Part shown: positions 11,640 through 22,451 of the stretch, piece after piece
Layout of the letters: every line of letters begins with the position of its first letter
How positions within the stretch are numbered: the first letter of the stretch is position 1
Source of the DNA: Polydactylus sextarius
Taxonomy: Eukaryota; Chordata; Actinopteri; Polynemidae
Assembly (NCBI GenBank): GCA_016801845.1
Contig: CM028919.1
Location: 1,532,001 to 1,596,000 of the forward strand
DNA: 64,000 bases
Direction of reading: 5' to 3'
Notes under the pieces: generated by a model
Told to the model about the DNA's origin: nothing
The model's database searches: none
What the model saw: the letters and a program-made list of their open reading frames with translations, nothing else
Program-made: the position numbers and the translations under genes

Positions 11640-11970
11640 TCAAATGTCATGGCTCGATGTCTCAACCTGTGATGGTGGGTGTAGGTGTAGGAAGTGGGTG
11701 CTTCTAGTGGGAAACCTTTATCCGCTTACCTCCTCACCCTATGGCCAACACACAAAATGCAGCACAGAGGAAGTACAGTGATGTGCCAAAATGGGCTCGT
11801 TCGGTCACTGAGCGCACCAGTGGGTTTATGAAATTCAGTTGGAGAACATTTGATAAGTCTGAAGACATTTGATTACATCTGCCTGAGAGGATTTGTGAAA
11901 TTATCTGTTTATATGCTTGTGTGGTTCTACACAATTTGCCACTGTGTGATGGTGTTCCTGCAGGATCGCC
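11640..11970 (+). pseudogene. Decayed PIF/Harbinger (HARBI1-like) transposase, C-terminal part
   Basis: The plus strand carries the end of a Harbinger-superfamily DDE transposase. In the frame open from 11768, the residues K-Y-S-D-V…A-R-S-V-T-E-R-T-S-G-F (11771-11824) match the family's conserved 'R-S-x-I-E-R-T-F-G' block. Further on, LPERICEII and VVLHNLPLCDGVP (to about 11960) match its 'SPEKVC-I-I' and 'VLHNI…GVP' tail. An in-frame TGA at about 11869 breaks the frame. The preceding block G-x-S-S-G-K-P-L-x-A-Y-L-L-T (about 11700-11745), the family's 'GDSGYPL-PYLLTP' region, sits in another frame, and the usual acidic residue of that block is lost. NVMAR near 11647 may be the 'NVVARWPGS' block. 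With stops, frameshifts and missing catalytic residues it is dead. In living elements this protein cuts and pastes DNA together with a Myb-like partner; none is seen here. Confidence 0.7.
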
Positions 11971-13757
11971 CCATCTATTAAGGGGCTCCTACCACCATAG
12001 TGTAATACAGACACAAGTGATCACTGATTGTGGAAGAAAATAGTGATAAATATGAAATATGAGGGAGAAGATCATGACAGGTTGACCTCATGCAGTGCCC
12101 CTCTCATTACCTGTTCAGAGGCTTGTTTGGATGGTGGGTGGTTGGTTAAAGGCTTACTTTATGATGAGTGGAGGGGAGTTTGACAGCTAATGACTACACC
12201 TTGTTCGGATATGTTTTACAGCTCATCTAGGAAAACATAGCGCAGCTGTGGGTGTTTAAGTCACATAGCTCCTGGTATCCGGTAACTGCCACCAGCAGTT
12301 TCTCTGTCTTGGCTGTACCACCTTGATAATCTCCTCTTGCAGTCAAGATGACACACTGACAACTGCTCTTTTGGTTCTGGAAATTATTACAGTGAACAAT
12401 TTGGATAATGTTTGTCTATTTGCAGTCTAAGTCTCACCTGTGTCACATGACTGTGCTGATATGTTTCAGGCAGTAGGAAGCACAGAAGTTATTCTGGTAC
12501 TTCTACTGCAGAGCTACAAAATGTGCATCTCTTCTACAGCAATAACCTTAAGGGCAATATTTCTCTTGAAAATGATAATAAAACACCCTGGATAACATTT
12601 TTACCAGCATTTAACTTCTTCAGTTAGCTTAGCGTCTTCAGACCCTTTGGCTGGCATAGCATATGTTCTTTAAGAGAAACACATTCTTATTTACAGGAGA
12701 AAAAAAAAAGATTTTCCAGTGCATTAAAGTGAGACACCTGCATAACTTAGCAGGTCTAAAGAGCAACTTTCAGGGAGCACACTCCAATTTAAGTAGTGTA
12801 TGCCCCAGAAACACACTCCCAGCCAGCATCTGAGCAGACCACAACAAAGTCTGTGTGTTTATTCAGGTATTTATGGCTAGCCTGCACACCAAACACAGCT
12901 CCCAGGATCCAGAGGCAGGAAAAGGAATGAGAGAAGAAACTTCACAGTAGATTAGATGTACTCTGTCTTAACTCTTAATTTAGTCATATGAAAGCGAGAC
13001 TTTACTTTACACTGTTTATCTTGGTATTTAACAAAAGAAAAGAAAAGAAAAACAGCATCCTGCTCCTTGTTAACCTTTGACCCCATTTTAGCTGACACAT
13101 CAAGAAAACAGAGGTCACAATGCAACAATGTTATTTATTTAAATGACATAATAATCACACTGGACATAACACAAAGCCAGAGATTCCTTTCTTCTCAGCA
13201 CTGTGGAATGAAACACCTACTTCTGTGGTGCCTGGTTCTAAGTGATGTTTGCTATTTACACCTCCTGAGTGCTCTTTAATTATCGCCTTTTTAAGGCCGG
13301 AGCAGAGACATGGGAGATGCCTCAGCATCAGTGTTGACGACATTAAGAGGCAAAAACTGCCAAAACTGCAGTGTTGGATTCTAAAATTAGACGTTTGCAG
13401 CCTGGATGGCCAGCATTAACCTCTCAGGACAACATGTTGGGACATCTCCAGGGACCTCACCATCTCTGGTTGTCCAAAGCTTTTAGTGATGTAATTAGTG
13501 AAGTCTGCCTAGAGTAAAAAGAATATGGAGCATAATTTAATCATTATGTGTGGTAAGTGCAGCAAAAACCGCTTAGTTAAAGGCTCAGTTCAGTCACGCT
13601 GCAAGACAACACTTCACCTCACCTGCTTCTAGAAGTTTGTGGTCATTGTATAGATTTTTAGGGTCAGTTCAGTTGGTTCAGTTTTGTGAAATCAACTTGA
13701 GCAGGTTAGTAGTTTCAAACAAGTAGTTTTCCAGCAGTTTGGTGATCAGTCACTGAA
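11971..13757. other. Noncoding, nothing recognised
   Basis: Unique DNA with an (AAAAG)n-like patch near 13031-13050. A GTTAGCTTAGC stretch near 12623 faintly recalls an antisense piece of a common fish repeat but is too short to call. No gene. Confidence 0.5.
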
Positions 13758-13758
13758 A

Positions 13759-13781
13759 TGTTTTTTTTTTTTTTTTTTTTT
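13759..13781 (+). repeat. T tract
   Basis: About 22 consecutive T. It creates the poly-Phe start of a 165-codon chance frame that runs to 14255. Confidence 0.95.
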
Positions 13782-14109
13782 CTTTCAAGATATTTCACCG
13801 TGACTCTGCACTATAGAGAGAGATGGAAACATTCACCTTTAGCCTTCTCTTTCTTTGTCTGTTCCATCATTAGGACTAGATCTACAACACAGTTGCACCT
13901 CCACACGTTTCCTCATTTAAATCTGCCTCTCTCTCTTTCCGTCACCACCTTGCTCTCTCTCTTGCATAAATGCCAGCTCCCCTACCTGAAAGCCTTTTGC
14001 ACTGATTTACGAGGGAGTTTGTACCGTTCATATTATAAATCTCTCACCCCTGTGACACTCCTCTGCTGGTATTCATCCACCATTTTTTATTTTGTCTGTT
14101 TTGTTACAG

Positions 14110-14343
14110 AGTGCTTTGGACCGGGGCCAAGGAAATGCACTCTGGGATTATCGAGAGGTTTAACAGGAATGAAGTGTGAATTACAACCGTCCGGCTTCGC
14201 TGCCGCTGCCGACCTCTGCAAACTCAAGTCTGTATTCTTTTGTTTCCTCTTCTGACCTGTCAGATAATTTCTCACCTCATACTAAAATGGCAAATGAGAA
14301 AAGACTAAAAAATATCTTCAGCAGGGCCTCAGGAACAGATCCA
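14110..14343 (+). other. Weak candidate exon
   Basis: A good splice acceptor (a T-rich run from 14091 ending TTTTGTTACAG at 14109) and a good donor (CCA then GTAAGT at 14344) bracket 234 bases. One frame is open from 14173 to the donor and encodes a serine-rich segment ending KRLKNIFSRASGTDP. It does not extend back to the acceptor because of a TGA at 14170, so an internal coding exon would need a later acceptor. No family match is recognised. It could equally be a conserved noncoding block, as the GC-rich centre (CCGGCTTCGCTGCCGCTGCC) looks unlike its surroundings. Confidence 0.15.
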
Positions 14344-14345
14344 GT

Positions 14346-14929
14346 AAGTGCTTCACGACTCAAAGACATTTAGAAGAGACAGAAAACACCCAATTTTTGA
14401 GCACCTGAGCTTTTTAAGGTCTTCAAAAAGCTGCTGTGCACACTCCTCCGTCTTTGCTTTTAATGATGTTTTAAATTTTGCCTAGTTTGTACAGTGTACT
14501 GTGATCATCACTGTGTACAACACAGTGATTCTCCCTTCAACCTTTGCATTTGATGAAAACATTTTCAGTGAAATGAAATTCAGTTCACTTTGACATTTAT
14601 TTTGGTGAAATGTACACAGAAAAAAAACTCTGCTGCAGGCTGAGCAGAGCATATTCACATGTAGCAATAATACTTTTTTGTATATGCTGTATAATTACAC
14701 TATTATAACTATACTGTAACTGGTGAGACACTGGTTTTGACATCCTTACTATATGCATAGTACACACCATGTCTATATGAGATTATATCAGCTGTTATTC
14801 AGCAGAAGTGGCCTGTATGTGTCTAACACCAAATCCAAACAATAGGTAACTCCACAGAACTGTGACACTACAGCAGTGTCAGAGGTCTTCATTCGGTGTA
14901 TCAGATGAGGAATTGTTACCTGGATGCTG
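14346..14929. other. Noncoding, one small palindrome
   Basis: Holds an 8 bp inverted repeat with a 3-base loop at 14509-14527 (CACTGTGT-ACA-ACACAGTG), next to a GTGATCATCAC near-palindrome. Nothing else is recognised. Confidence 0.5.
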
Positions 14930-15170
14930 GTATGTGGCGGCAGCGTGCTGGAGCAGCGACGGATGGAAATGATGGTGGAATCGGAGCTGCAGGAGGTCGT
15001 CTCCTCTCCCTCCCCATCTGGATGCCTTTATTTCTGCGATCCCGACAGTCCGTGTTGAGACTTGGCTTTAATCACTCAGCGAGGGGCTGTCTGCAAAGGT
15101 CAGCTCCATTGATTAAGAGAGGGAAGGGAGAGTTGTCATCTTTTATGCCAGGTATGGTGATATCTCTATA
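14930..15170. promoter_or_regulatory. Candidate conserved regulatory block
   Basis: TAATCA at 15069-15074 and TGATTA at 15110-15115 lie in opposite orientation around a GC-rich core (GCGAGGGGCTGTCTGC, AAAGGTCAG). The sequence is complex and repeat-free. The frame through it (14896-15171) has no recognised motif. Conservation untested. Confidence 0.25.
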
Positions 15171-16254
15171 ATTCTCTGTAGGAGACTGGATTGTTTCGAG
15201 GTGGTTTTCCCACTTACAGAGACAGTGGAGGAGACGTACTCTCTGTCCTCTGTTAAATCATGTTGGAACACTGCCTGCAGAATCAATCACATCTTTTCTT
15301 CAAAGTGGGAATTCATGACTTCTCCTGTTTTCAGTACTGTGCTGCCATTTAAGATTAGATCACTTGTTTGTGTTATAGTATGTAACTTTATTCCATACTG
15401 ACAGACACATACCTTAATTCTGTAATTACATTACAGGGAAATTGGTAAATCTAAAAATAAGAAACTGTTTAACACACAAAGCACTTCCACCTATTGTTCT
15501 CTATCGCTTGGTGTTCCTCACCTAGAGAAGATAAACACTGTCACATAAACATTGTGTTGCATGTGTCCACAAGCTAAAACCCACCTCTCCATGCGTGTGC
15601 GTGTTGTCTAAAGACATCCACAGGGTTTTCCTGTTTTGACTTTTCGTTGTGTTCCTGAGAGTTGCATCTTGTGTGTCTGTCAGTGGACTTCTGTGACCTT
15701 CACCACCATCTTTAGAAGCATTCGATAGGTTTCTAACTATCCTTCTGCTTGAACAAGAAGTTTAGTAGTTGAGCAGTAGTTATGTTTAAGTTTCAACAAA
15801 GTCTAAAAGGCCTGATATCAGAGAATGAATTACATTGTAAAACATGTTTCACATCCTCAAAAGTCCTGTGTAGTTCTTCATCTAAACAAAACAAAGATAC
15901 AGAAATGACACATAAGTCATCCACAGAGGGGCAATGGGACTGCAGAGGGCAGGTTTGAGGACATTTGAGACACACAAACCAATGCCTTTAAAGATAGTTC
16001 ATCATTAGCATCACACTGAGGCTGAGAAACTTCCCTGAGAACATGAGATATTTAAACAGCAGATAAAGAGTTGTAAAGTCATTATACACCTAACCTGTCC
16101 CATCATGCCCATTGATTTTATCCATCAAAGAGACACAGCACAGCCTGCTACAGCAAGCAAGCACAACATTTGAACATGAGGCAGCCAAGCAGCCAATGAT
16201 TTGATAATGATTTGGGGGCAGTGGTGGCCTGGTGACTTATGGCATTGGGTCCTA
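15171..16254. other. Noncoding, nothing recognised
   Basis: No gene or repeat family supported. A GGGGGCAGTGGTGGCC stretch at about 16213 resembles the start of some fish SINE-like repeats but is too short to classify. Confidence 0.45.
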
Positions 16255-16421
16255 GTTTTGACTTGGGCTAAGAGACAACTGTTGTTGGCGTTTCACTGGA
16301 CACAAGTGGTGGTCCCAAGCCTCAGTCCTGTCATTCATCAGTACCTGGTATGAGTTGACAAGGCATGCTGAGCAAGTGTAAAAGAAAATTCGACTGTACA
16401 AGGGCAAGTCTCAGATCTGCT
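16255..16421 (+). repeat. Direct repeat, copy 1 (~170 bp)
   Basis: This segment recurs at 17413-17588 in the same orientation. Both begin GTTTTGACTTGGGCTAAG and share GAGACAACTGTTGTTG, CCAAGCCTCAGTCCTGTC and ACCTGGTATGAGTTGACAA, ending TCAGATCTGC. By eye the aligned parts are roughly nine-tenths identical, with several small indels. The copies may be a local duplication or two insertions of an unrecognised dispersed repeat. Confidence 0.85.
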
Positions 16422-17319
16422 GCAGACCAGCTGATAGAGAAACATTTGAGAAACATTTTATTCTATGAATAATTTATAGTTGCCGTGGTTTGGTATGAAA
16501 GATCATCAGACACACAGAGGAGTACAGGACACAACATCAGTGAGACAGTGAACAACACAGGGAATTACAGCAAAGGACAAGAGAGACAGATAACAAGGTT
16601 GTCAACTGCAGACAGGCATCATACGCTGGGACAAAATGTCAGACTTGGAGGTGATCTACAGTGACCTGCTGCTGACAGAGGACTGTGTATGTGTTTGATG
16701 CACATGTTTGTAGAGAGAAATTAAAAAAGAAAAAAAAAGAAATAAGTTATTTAAACAATAAGCATCACAATATGTGTTTAAAGTAAACATATATGGGATG
16801 TATCTCCGGCCATGTATCCTACAGTGTTTCCACAGCAGTAGTCTTTTCACCAGAGACTGTTGTGAAGATTGATTGGATACCAGGATGGCCCTAATCAATT
16901 TAACTGCAGCTTATAAAATAGTGAACACAGTGGTATCAACTGGATAGTCTGAGCAACAAAAAGCTCAAAGTTTCCTCTGGCTGATGGCTTCTCTTGAGGC
17001 CAGCAGTTGGACTAATTGAAGACACATTAGTGTAACAAAAGCTCCACCAAGCCTGAAGATTCTGAAGGGAAGTCTGTAAGTACCAAGGACTATCTAAATA
17101 CATAACCCATTAAGTGGACTACAGACTTCTTCAGAGTCTGTTTGGGGTGTACGCTCCAAAGACAAAAATTCTTCATAGCAACATGTCTGTTTTGATGGAA
17201 ATGTTCTCCAATCGTTTTCTGCTTCCTTTCATGTTAAATCATATTTACTGACTTCACATAATTGGTGTCAACTCATCATTACAACAATGGCCCAAAAAAC
17301 CACAAGGGCTTCTACCTGC
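16422..17319. other. Spacer between direct repeats
   Basis: Unique-looking sequence with no gene. It may include undetected parts of the Tc1-like relic that follows. Confidence 0.4.
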
Positions 17320-17390
17320 TAATACCATCAGTATGGTGAAGCATGGTAGTGGTCAGCATCATGGGGGATCAAAAATGAGGGAAGGATGAA
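17320..17390 (+). mobile_element. Tc1/mariner-like transposase fragment
   Basis: ACCATCAGTATGGTGAAGCA and the bases after it translate to T-I-S-M-V-K-H-G-S-G, matching the conserved V-K-H-G-G-G-S block of Tc1-type DDE transposases. The next bases (CAGCATCATGGGGG, GAGGGAAGGATGAATAAG) correspond to the family's 'agcatcatg…ggg' and 'gagggaaagatgaat' DNA text, but with indels that break the frame. Only about 70 bases are recognisable, so this is a remnant with no ends or catalytic triad visible. Confidence 0.5.
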
Positions 17391-17412
17391 TAAGGATGAA
17401 TAAGTGGATCAT

Positions 17413-17588
17413 GGTTTTGACTTGGGCTAAGAGACAACTGTTGTTGTTAGGCTGGACACAAATGGTGGCCCCAAGCCTCAGTCCTGTCATCAATACCTGG
17501 TATGAGTTGACAAGGCATGCTGAACAAGAGTAAAAAAAAAACTTATTTTTAGAGCCTCAACTGTACAAGTGCAAGAATCAGATCTGCA
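17413..17588 (+). repeat. Direct repeat, copy 2 (~176 bp)
   Basis: Partner of 16255-16421, about 1.16 kb downstream. It carries extra A-rich sequence (AAAAAAAAAACTTATTTTTAG near 17533) absent from copy 1. Just after it an 11 bp unit (GTAGAGCATGT) is repeated in tandem at 17612-17637. Confidence 0.85.
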
Positions 17589-19974
17589 TTGTCTTCCAGA
17601 TGAGGCTCACCGTAGAGCATGTGTAGAGCATGTGTAGACCTAAATATGGCATCTCACAGTCACTTGCTATCCAGTCTAATGACATCTGAGAGGATCTGTG
17701 AGGAAGACTGAGATAAACTGATCAGACCCAGGTGTAAAGCCTGTTGAGACTCAGCCAAGACTGAAGCTATAACAGCTGCTGAAGGAGCTTCCACAAAGTC
17801 CTCGGCTCTTTTTTTGTTTTGTTTTGCTTTTTTTTTTTTTTTTTTTTTTTTGTAAAATAGAGATTTAAGGGTTTTATTCAAGCTAAATGTCCATTGTTTC
17901 ACTTTTCTACTGGGCTGATTAACAGGACTTTTTTTCATTTTAAATCAAATCAATGATAAAAGCAAATTGTAAAAATAATTAAAAGCAAAAACCTCTGAGT
18001 AATTTATTTATGTCCATATTTTATTTTATTGTAGTATTAAGTATTAAGTGAAACAGTCCTAAGGTAATGACTCCAGGTCCTGGTCCGCAGTTAACCGAAA
18101 GGCTTTTCTCATACTTCAGATTTTCGCCCTTTTGGTTTCAGAATTTATCATTTACAAAATGAAAAGATTTCAAAGAATTGGGCACGTTAAGAAGTGCTCA
18201 CATAAACTTTGGTAGAAAATTATGTGATCTATTAATAAACCTTGTTTTCAATAGATGTAGTCAAACATTTGACTGACTGTACGTAGAGCAGGAGTATAGA
18301 AACAGTATCTGAGAACAGTAGGTGGGCAGACAGCATTAGAAGTCATTAGAGAGAAATATACATAATAAACTGACAAAATACTTAAGTTACTTACAGTTTA
18401 TTTCAGCTCCATATTCTCCTCCTGCAGTTTGCTAAGTTGACATAAAGATAAGACAACGGAGTATACTGAGGACTATCATGAGATACTGGAAGATGTTGGA
18501 AGACTCACCAATAATCTAATAAAAGGACAATGAGCCAGCTATAATAGAAATGGATCAGGTAAAGAGTTGCATACAGTTGCATATTACATTTCTGACAGCA
18601 TACGAGTTCAGACATGCTTATTGTCCTCAGTGACACATTGTTTTACACTAGTCTTGAAAAGGTTGCGAGTCACTGTTGCAGGGGCAGCAAACTAATTCAA
18701 TTAGCTCTAATATAATGATAGAAACTTTTCTATACCGTGTAATGGCCTTCAAGAGTCAGCTTTTAATTTGAAACATACAGCTGCTTTACAGCAACACGCT
18801 CAGACTGTTTTGCTAAATGTTGAGATCAGAGCATATCAGTGATTGACAGTGATAAAACCTAATGTGAAAACTTCAAAAGAATCACTATAATTGTCCTTTC
18901 TGCTGCTTGAATTAATTTCTGAAACACATTGTTCTGATGATAAAAGTTATTTTTTTGGCAGCCATCACTTGATTTTAATGACAGTTACACATCTTAAAAT
19001 GTTGGTGAGCAGAGGCAGCTGGAAGAGAGCAGAACACGGCACCCCTGACACAGTAGCTGTCTGTAGAAATGACTGGAGACTGAACTATCCACTGCTTAAC
19101 ATGACAATATGAAAGGCTTCTCTGTCAGAGAACATGGTGGGTTACACATAAAGCTGTATATGTTAGAGAACAAAAATAACTGACATTTAAAACATGATGA
19201 TAAGGAACACATAAACTGGAATATTGTTACTTTTGCCTACTAGGTGAACTAGCTTGTTTGATCAGACAAAAATAACAACTGTTTATGGAAAAGAAAAATA
19301 GAAGTACACATCCTTTAATTAGACACAATTTATTAACTTTATTTTTAAAGTTTTCATAAAATAATGAGCTCTCTATAATGTGCAGTTTGGCTCTCTATTT
19401 CCTTACAGCATGGAAAAAGGGAATACATAATAAATTTATCATACCGAAAGCAGATTAAAAGGGTATAGTGTTAATATAACATGAATCCATTCCAACTGGT
19501 GGTGGTCAGTAATGTGGCATTGACCCAAATTAAACAGCACAAACAGCATGTCAGGTTCAGTCTGGACAGTAAAAAATGTTCAGACAGTCTCTGGTGTCGT
19601 GTGTATGTTGGTCATTCCTTGATATTTCATCAGCTGTCCATTACCTCTTGCATTGTGACCTTTGGCCTCTACCCAGTGGATACTGTGTGTTTTGGTCTCA
19701 TATTCACACAGAGGTGGTGCATGCACACAACTGTATCACACCCAAGTGTGTAATACTGTGGTTCACAGGCGATGCTACATTTATTAACTGCAGTTATAAG
19801 GAGATATGTTGGAGTGGGTGGTCACTCAGGAGATTGAGACTCAACTCCCTTCTATGGATACGTTTAGACAAAAGATATAATTTGGTTAAGTTTGGGAACA
19901 TTTGTGGTTCTGGAGTTTGGCAGCTCCAGGAGAGTGGCTTTATTCTGGTGTGATATTGGTCTAAAGAGCTAATC
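17589..19974. other. Noncoding, nothing recognised
   Basis: Contains a T tract of about 22 bases at 17829-17850 and otherwise AT-rich unique DNA. The 19481-19953 frames lie just before a LINE relic but show no motif of their own, and I cannot assign that stretch. Confidence 0.45.
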
Positions 19975-19979
19975 AAAGC

Positions 19980-20575
19980 TAAACCATCAGCCACCTGCTG
20001 TACATGGATGACATCAAGTTGTATTTCACAACACTGACCCACAGATCTACTTTGTAATCAACCTGTTATCTATTGCTATTGCTATTATCTACAGCAAGGA
20101 TCTTAGGATGTCATTCAGACAAGATAAGTCTGGCCTATGTTGGCTAAAAGTGAGCAAGTAATCAAGGGGACCACACCCCAGATTCATGGAAGTATGGGTC
20201 TGCTATAGCAGACAGGTCTCAAAATAGGCCCCAAAAATATCCCTGAGACAGTATTGCACATAAAAGCATGGGGCACATGTTGGGATAGCATACATCTGTG
20301 CCCGCAATTGATGCAAAATCTCACAGTCCCAATGACCCACTCCACTCAAAGTGGCCCAACTGGACTCAAAGAAGCCCAAGAAGATGGAAGAAATAACTGT
20401 GAAAGGCAAAGTCCAACTTTGTTCCATCAGGTGATATCACACCCAGTGATAGGAATCTGCTGGAGTAACTCCAGGCACGATATCTATGGCCTTTGTCCAG
20501 AACAGCGCAGTCCTAAGAACAGCTAAGACACTGCACAGGACCACCAATTTCCCAGGTCTCCAGAAGATGATCTCA
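19980..20575 (+). pseudogene. Decayed non-LTR retrotransposon (REL-endonuclease type, R2/R4-like)
   Basis: The plus strand encodes I-S-H-L-L-Y-M-D-D-I-K-L-Y (about 19989-20024), the catalytic YMDD box of a reverse transcriptase. A second block, IIYSKDLRMSFRQDKSG (20084-20134), lies two bases out of frame with it and after a stop, so the gene is broken. Much further on, TPGTIS and QNSAVLRTAKTL (20468-20533) resemble the extreme C-terminus of fish LINE proteins that carry a restriction-enzyme-like endonuclease. The CCHC finger and the endonuclease residues that should lie between are not recognisable, and the spacing is far too short for a complete element, so a large internal deletion is likely. 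The intact protein would nick DNA and copy its RNA into the cut. This relic cannot. The clade name is from motif memory and should be checked. Confidence 0.7.
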
Positions 20576-21270
20576 TTTACATCTCTTATGTATCTATGTT
20601 ACATGTTACTCCTGTTTCCTAGCAACAGCAACAGTTCATAAAAGTTTGAGAAAGAATTCAACCAAATGCATGTATTTCAGATAAAACAAAACTCTAAACT
20701 AAAAACATACTCCCCCACTGCTGCTACTACTTCAGAAATGTCACTTGTATGCAGTGAATCTTGAGATAAGCTGGACACAGCTTTAAGAGAAGTAGGCTGG
20801 GTATTTGAAGGAACCTTCAAAATGGGACACCGTAGTTGTGAACATGGGACATATGTGACATATGTGATCTATTCATCATTTATCTGTTTCAAGAGAGAGT
20901 GCTAGGGGTTGTATCAGGGGTGGGGACAAACAACCAGTGGCTGTTCAGGTTGGAGGATGTGTCGAAAAAGGAAGACCTGGACTACACAACATAAACTATG
21001 GACACTTCCCAGAACTTCATCTTGACATCTCTCTGCTGATGAAGGACTACAGAACATTGCGTTCTGTTTCAGTCAGTTTTCAGTGCAGGAAGGAGTGGAG
21101 GTGAGCTTCAAATGACACTCAGATAAATTGGCCCTGTCTTCACCTCCTTCACGCTCCACGCTGGTCCATTAATCTGCAATATCTTCACCCCTCTGACACT
21201 CCTGTGGGACAGTTCAAAGGTTATGCTTACCGTAGGATCCTACCCAGAGGCCCAGACTCCCAGAGGGGAA
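20576..21270. other. Noncoding, nothing recognised
   Basis: A short duplicated word, GACATATGTGACATATGTGA, occurs near 20848-20868. No gene or known repeat recognised. Confidence 0.5.
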
Positions 21271-21413
21271 CATTCTCAACTTGACCTCTGACACCCTCAC
21301 CCCAACCTGAGGAGGCGAGATGGAGAGGCAGGAGGGTCACGGTCAAGGATTTACTGTCTGCTCAATACCAGGAACACACACACACACACACACAAATACA
21401 CACTGTGGCTGTC
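21271..21413 (+). repeat. Source-like copy of a locally duplicated 143 bp segment
   Basis: Starts CATTCTCAACTTGACCTC and ends CACACTGTGGCTGTC, with a (CA)n run of about 10 units at 21373-21393. The same segment occurs at 22606-22740. Outside the CA run the two differ at only two positions that I can see (AACCTGAGG/AACCCGAGG and GGCGAGA/GGCAAGA). No flanking direct repeat is present at this copy, which suggests it is the donor. Confidence 0.9.
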
Positions 21414-22451
21414 GTCATCCATCAACCATGTGCATTTTAGGCTCAGACTGATTCTGGATGTCAACATAGACACTATTGATTTCCCATTCATGTGGAGCAA
21501 AGACCTACAGGAAAGGAAAGGTAAGGAATGGAATAAAGGGAAAAAAGAAAAAGTGGCACAGATAGAGCACAGGGCAGAAAAGAAAAGGGACAGAAGGTAA
21601 GATTACCCTGACAGTGTTGAGTCCAAAGTTTAAGGTACAAGAAAAACATTAAATTTAAAACTTTACCTCAAGACCAAAGAGTGGTAATCTTCAAATGTGA
21701 ATTATTCATTTCAGCCCAAGAATCCAAGTAGTGATAAGTAATCCACTGTGGGAAAAAACGTATGTGACCATAAATCAACCAAATCAAGAGGTTAGCACAG
21801 AAGGTGGGGACTGACTTGACAATAAGACGACACTACCTCTAGGAGTAAGCCCATCCTCTCTACAAAGAAACCTAATTTCAGCTGCTTATACCTACAATCT
21901 TGAGTTGGTTACAACCAAAAAGAACAGAGATCAACACCTTAGTCCAAGTGGATCAGTTCAATGTTTGAGATGTTCCTGCCTGCTAGAAATACAAATATTG
22001 TTGCTGCTCCACTTACATGCATTGACCTAATGTATTTCCACAAGGCACTAAGTTTACCATAAACAATCGATCCCCTTATCCCCTAGGTAAATATAAGAAT
22101 CACCAGCCTAGTGTGCTGGTCCACAGAAAATGTCTCAACTTCAGTGTGGCATCAAGGAAATGTATCAGCCAATACTGCCCGATAAAGCCTTGGATGGTGC
22201 AGATAGTTTTTTTCATATTGTCATGTATCTTTGAATTTTTCTGCAATTAAGCTACCATGTATACATTTACTTTTTGAGATTGTGGGATCCAAATAAGGAA
22301 CACTATACTAACACTGGACACTTCAGCATTAGTTTTTCATGCCTCTAACATGTGTTGGGAGTGTTCCTTTGAGTTGCTGCTGCACGTAGAAATGACCGGT
22401 AACTGTGGCTAGAAAGGGATGAAGATGGTGGTATTCATGACTGTGGCCAAA
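21414..22451. other. Noncoding, nothing recognised
   Basis: Purine-rich around 21500-21600. No gene, RNA or repeat family recognised. Confidence 0.5.

Noticed and set aside
12610..12660. Antisense copy of the 'gctaagctaac' fish repeat
   Set aside because: Only about a dozen bases match. Too short to call.
13758..14255. Longest open frame in the window (165 codons, plus strand)
   Set aside because: It begins in a T tract (poly-Phe), has no domain or compositional sign of coding, and crosses a splice-acceptor-like polypyrimidine run. Chance frame.
19980..20160. Working reverse transcriptase gene
   Set aside because: The YMDD box is real, but stops and a frame change follow within 30 codons.
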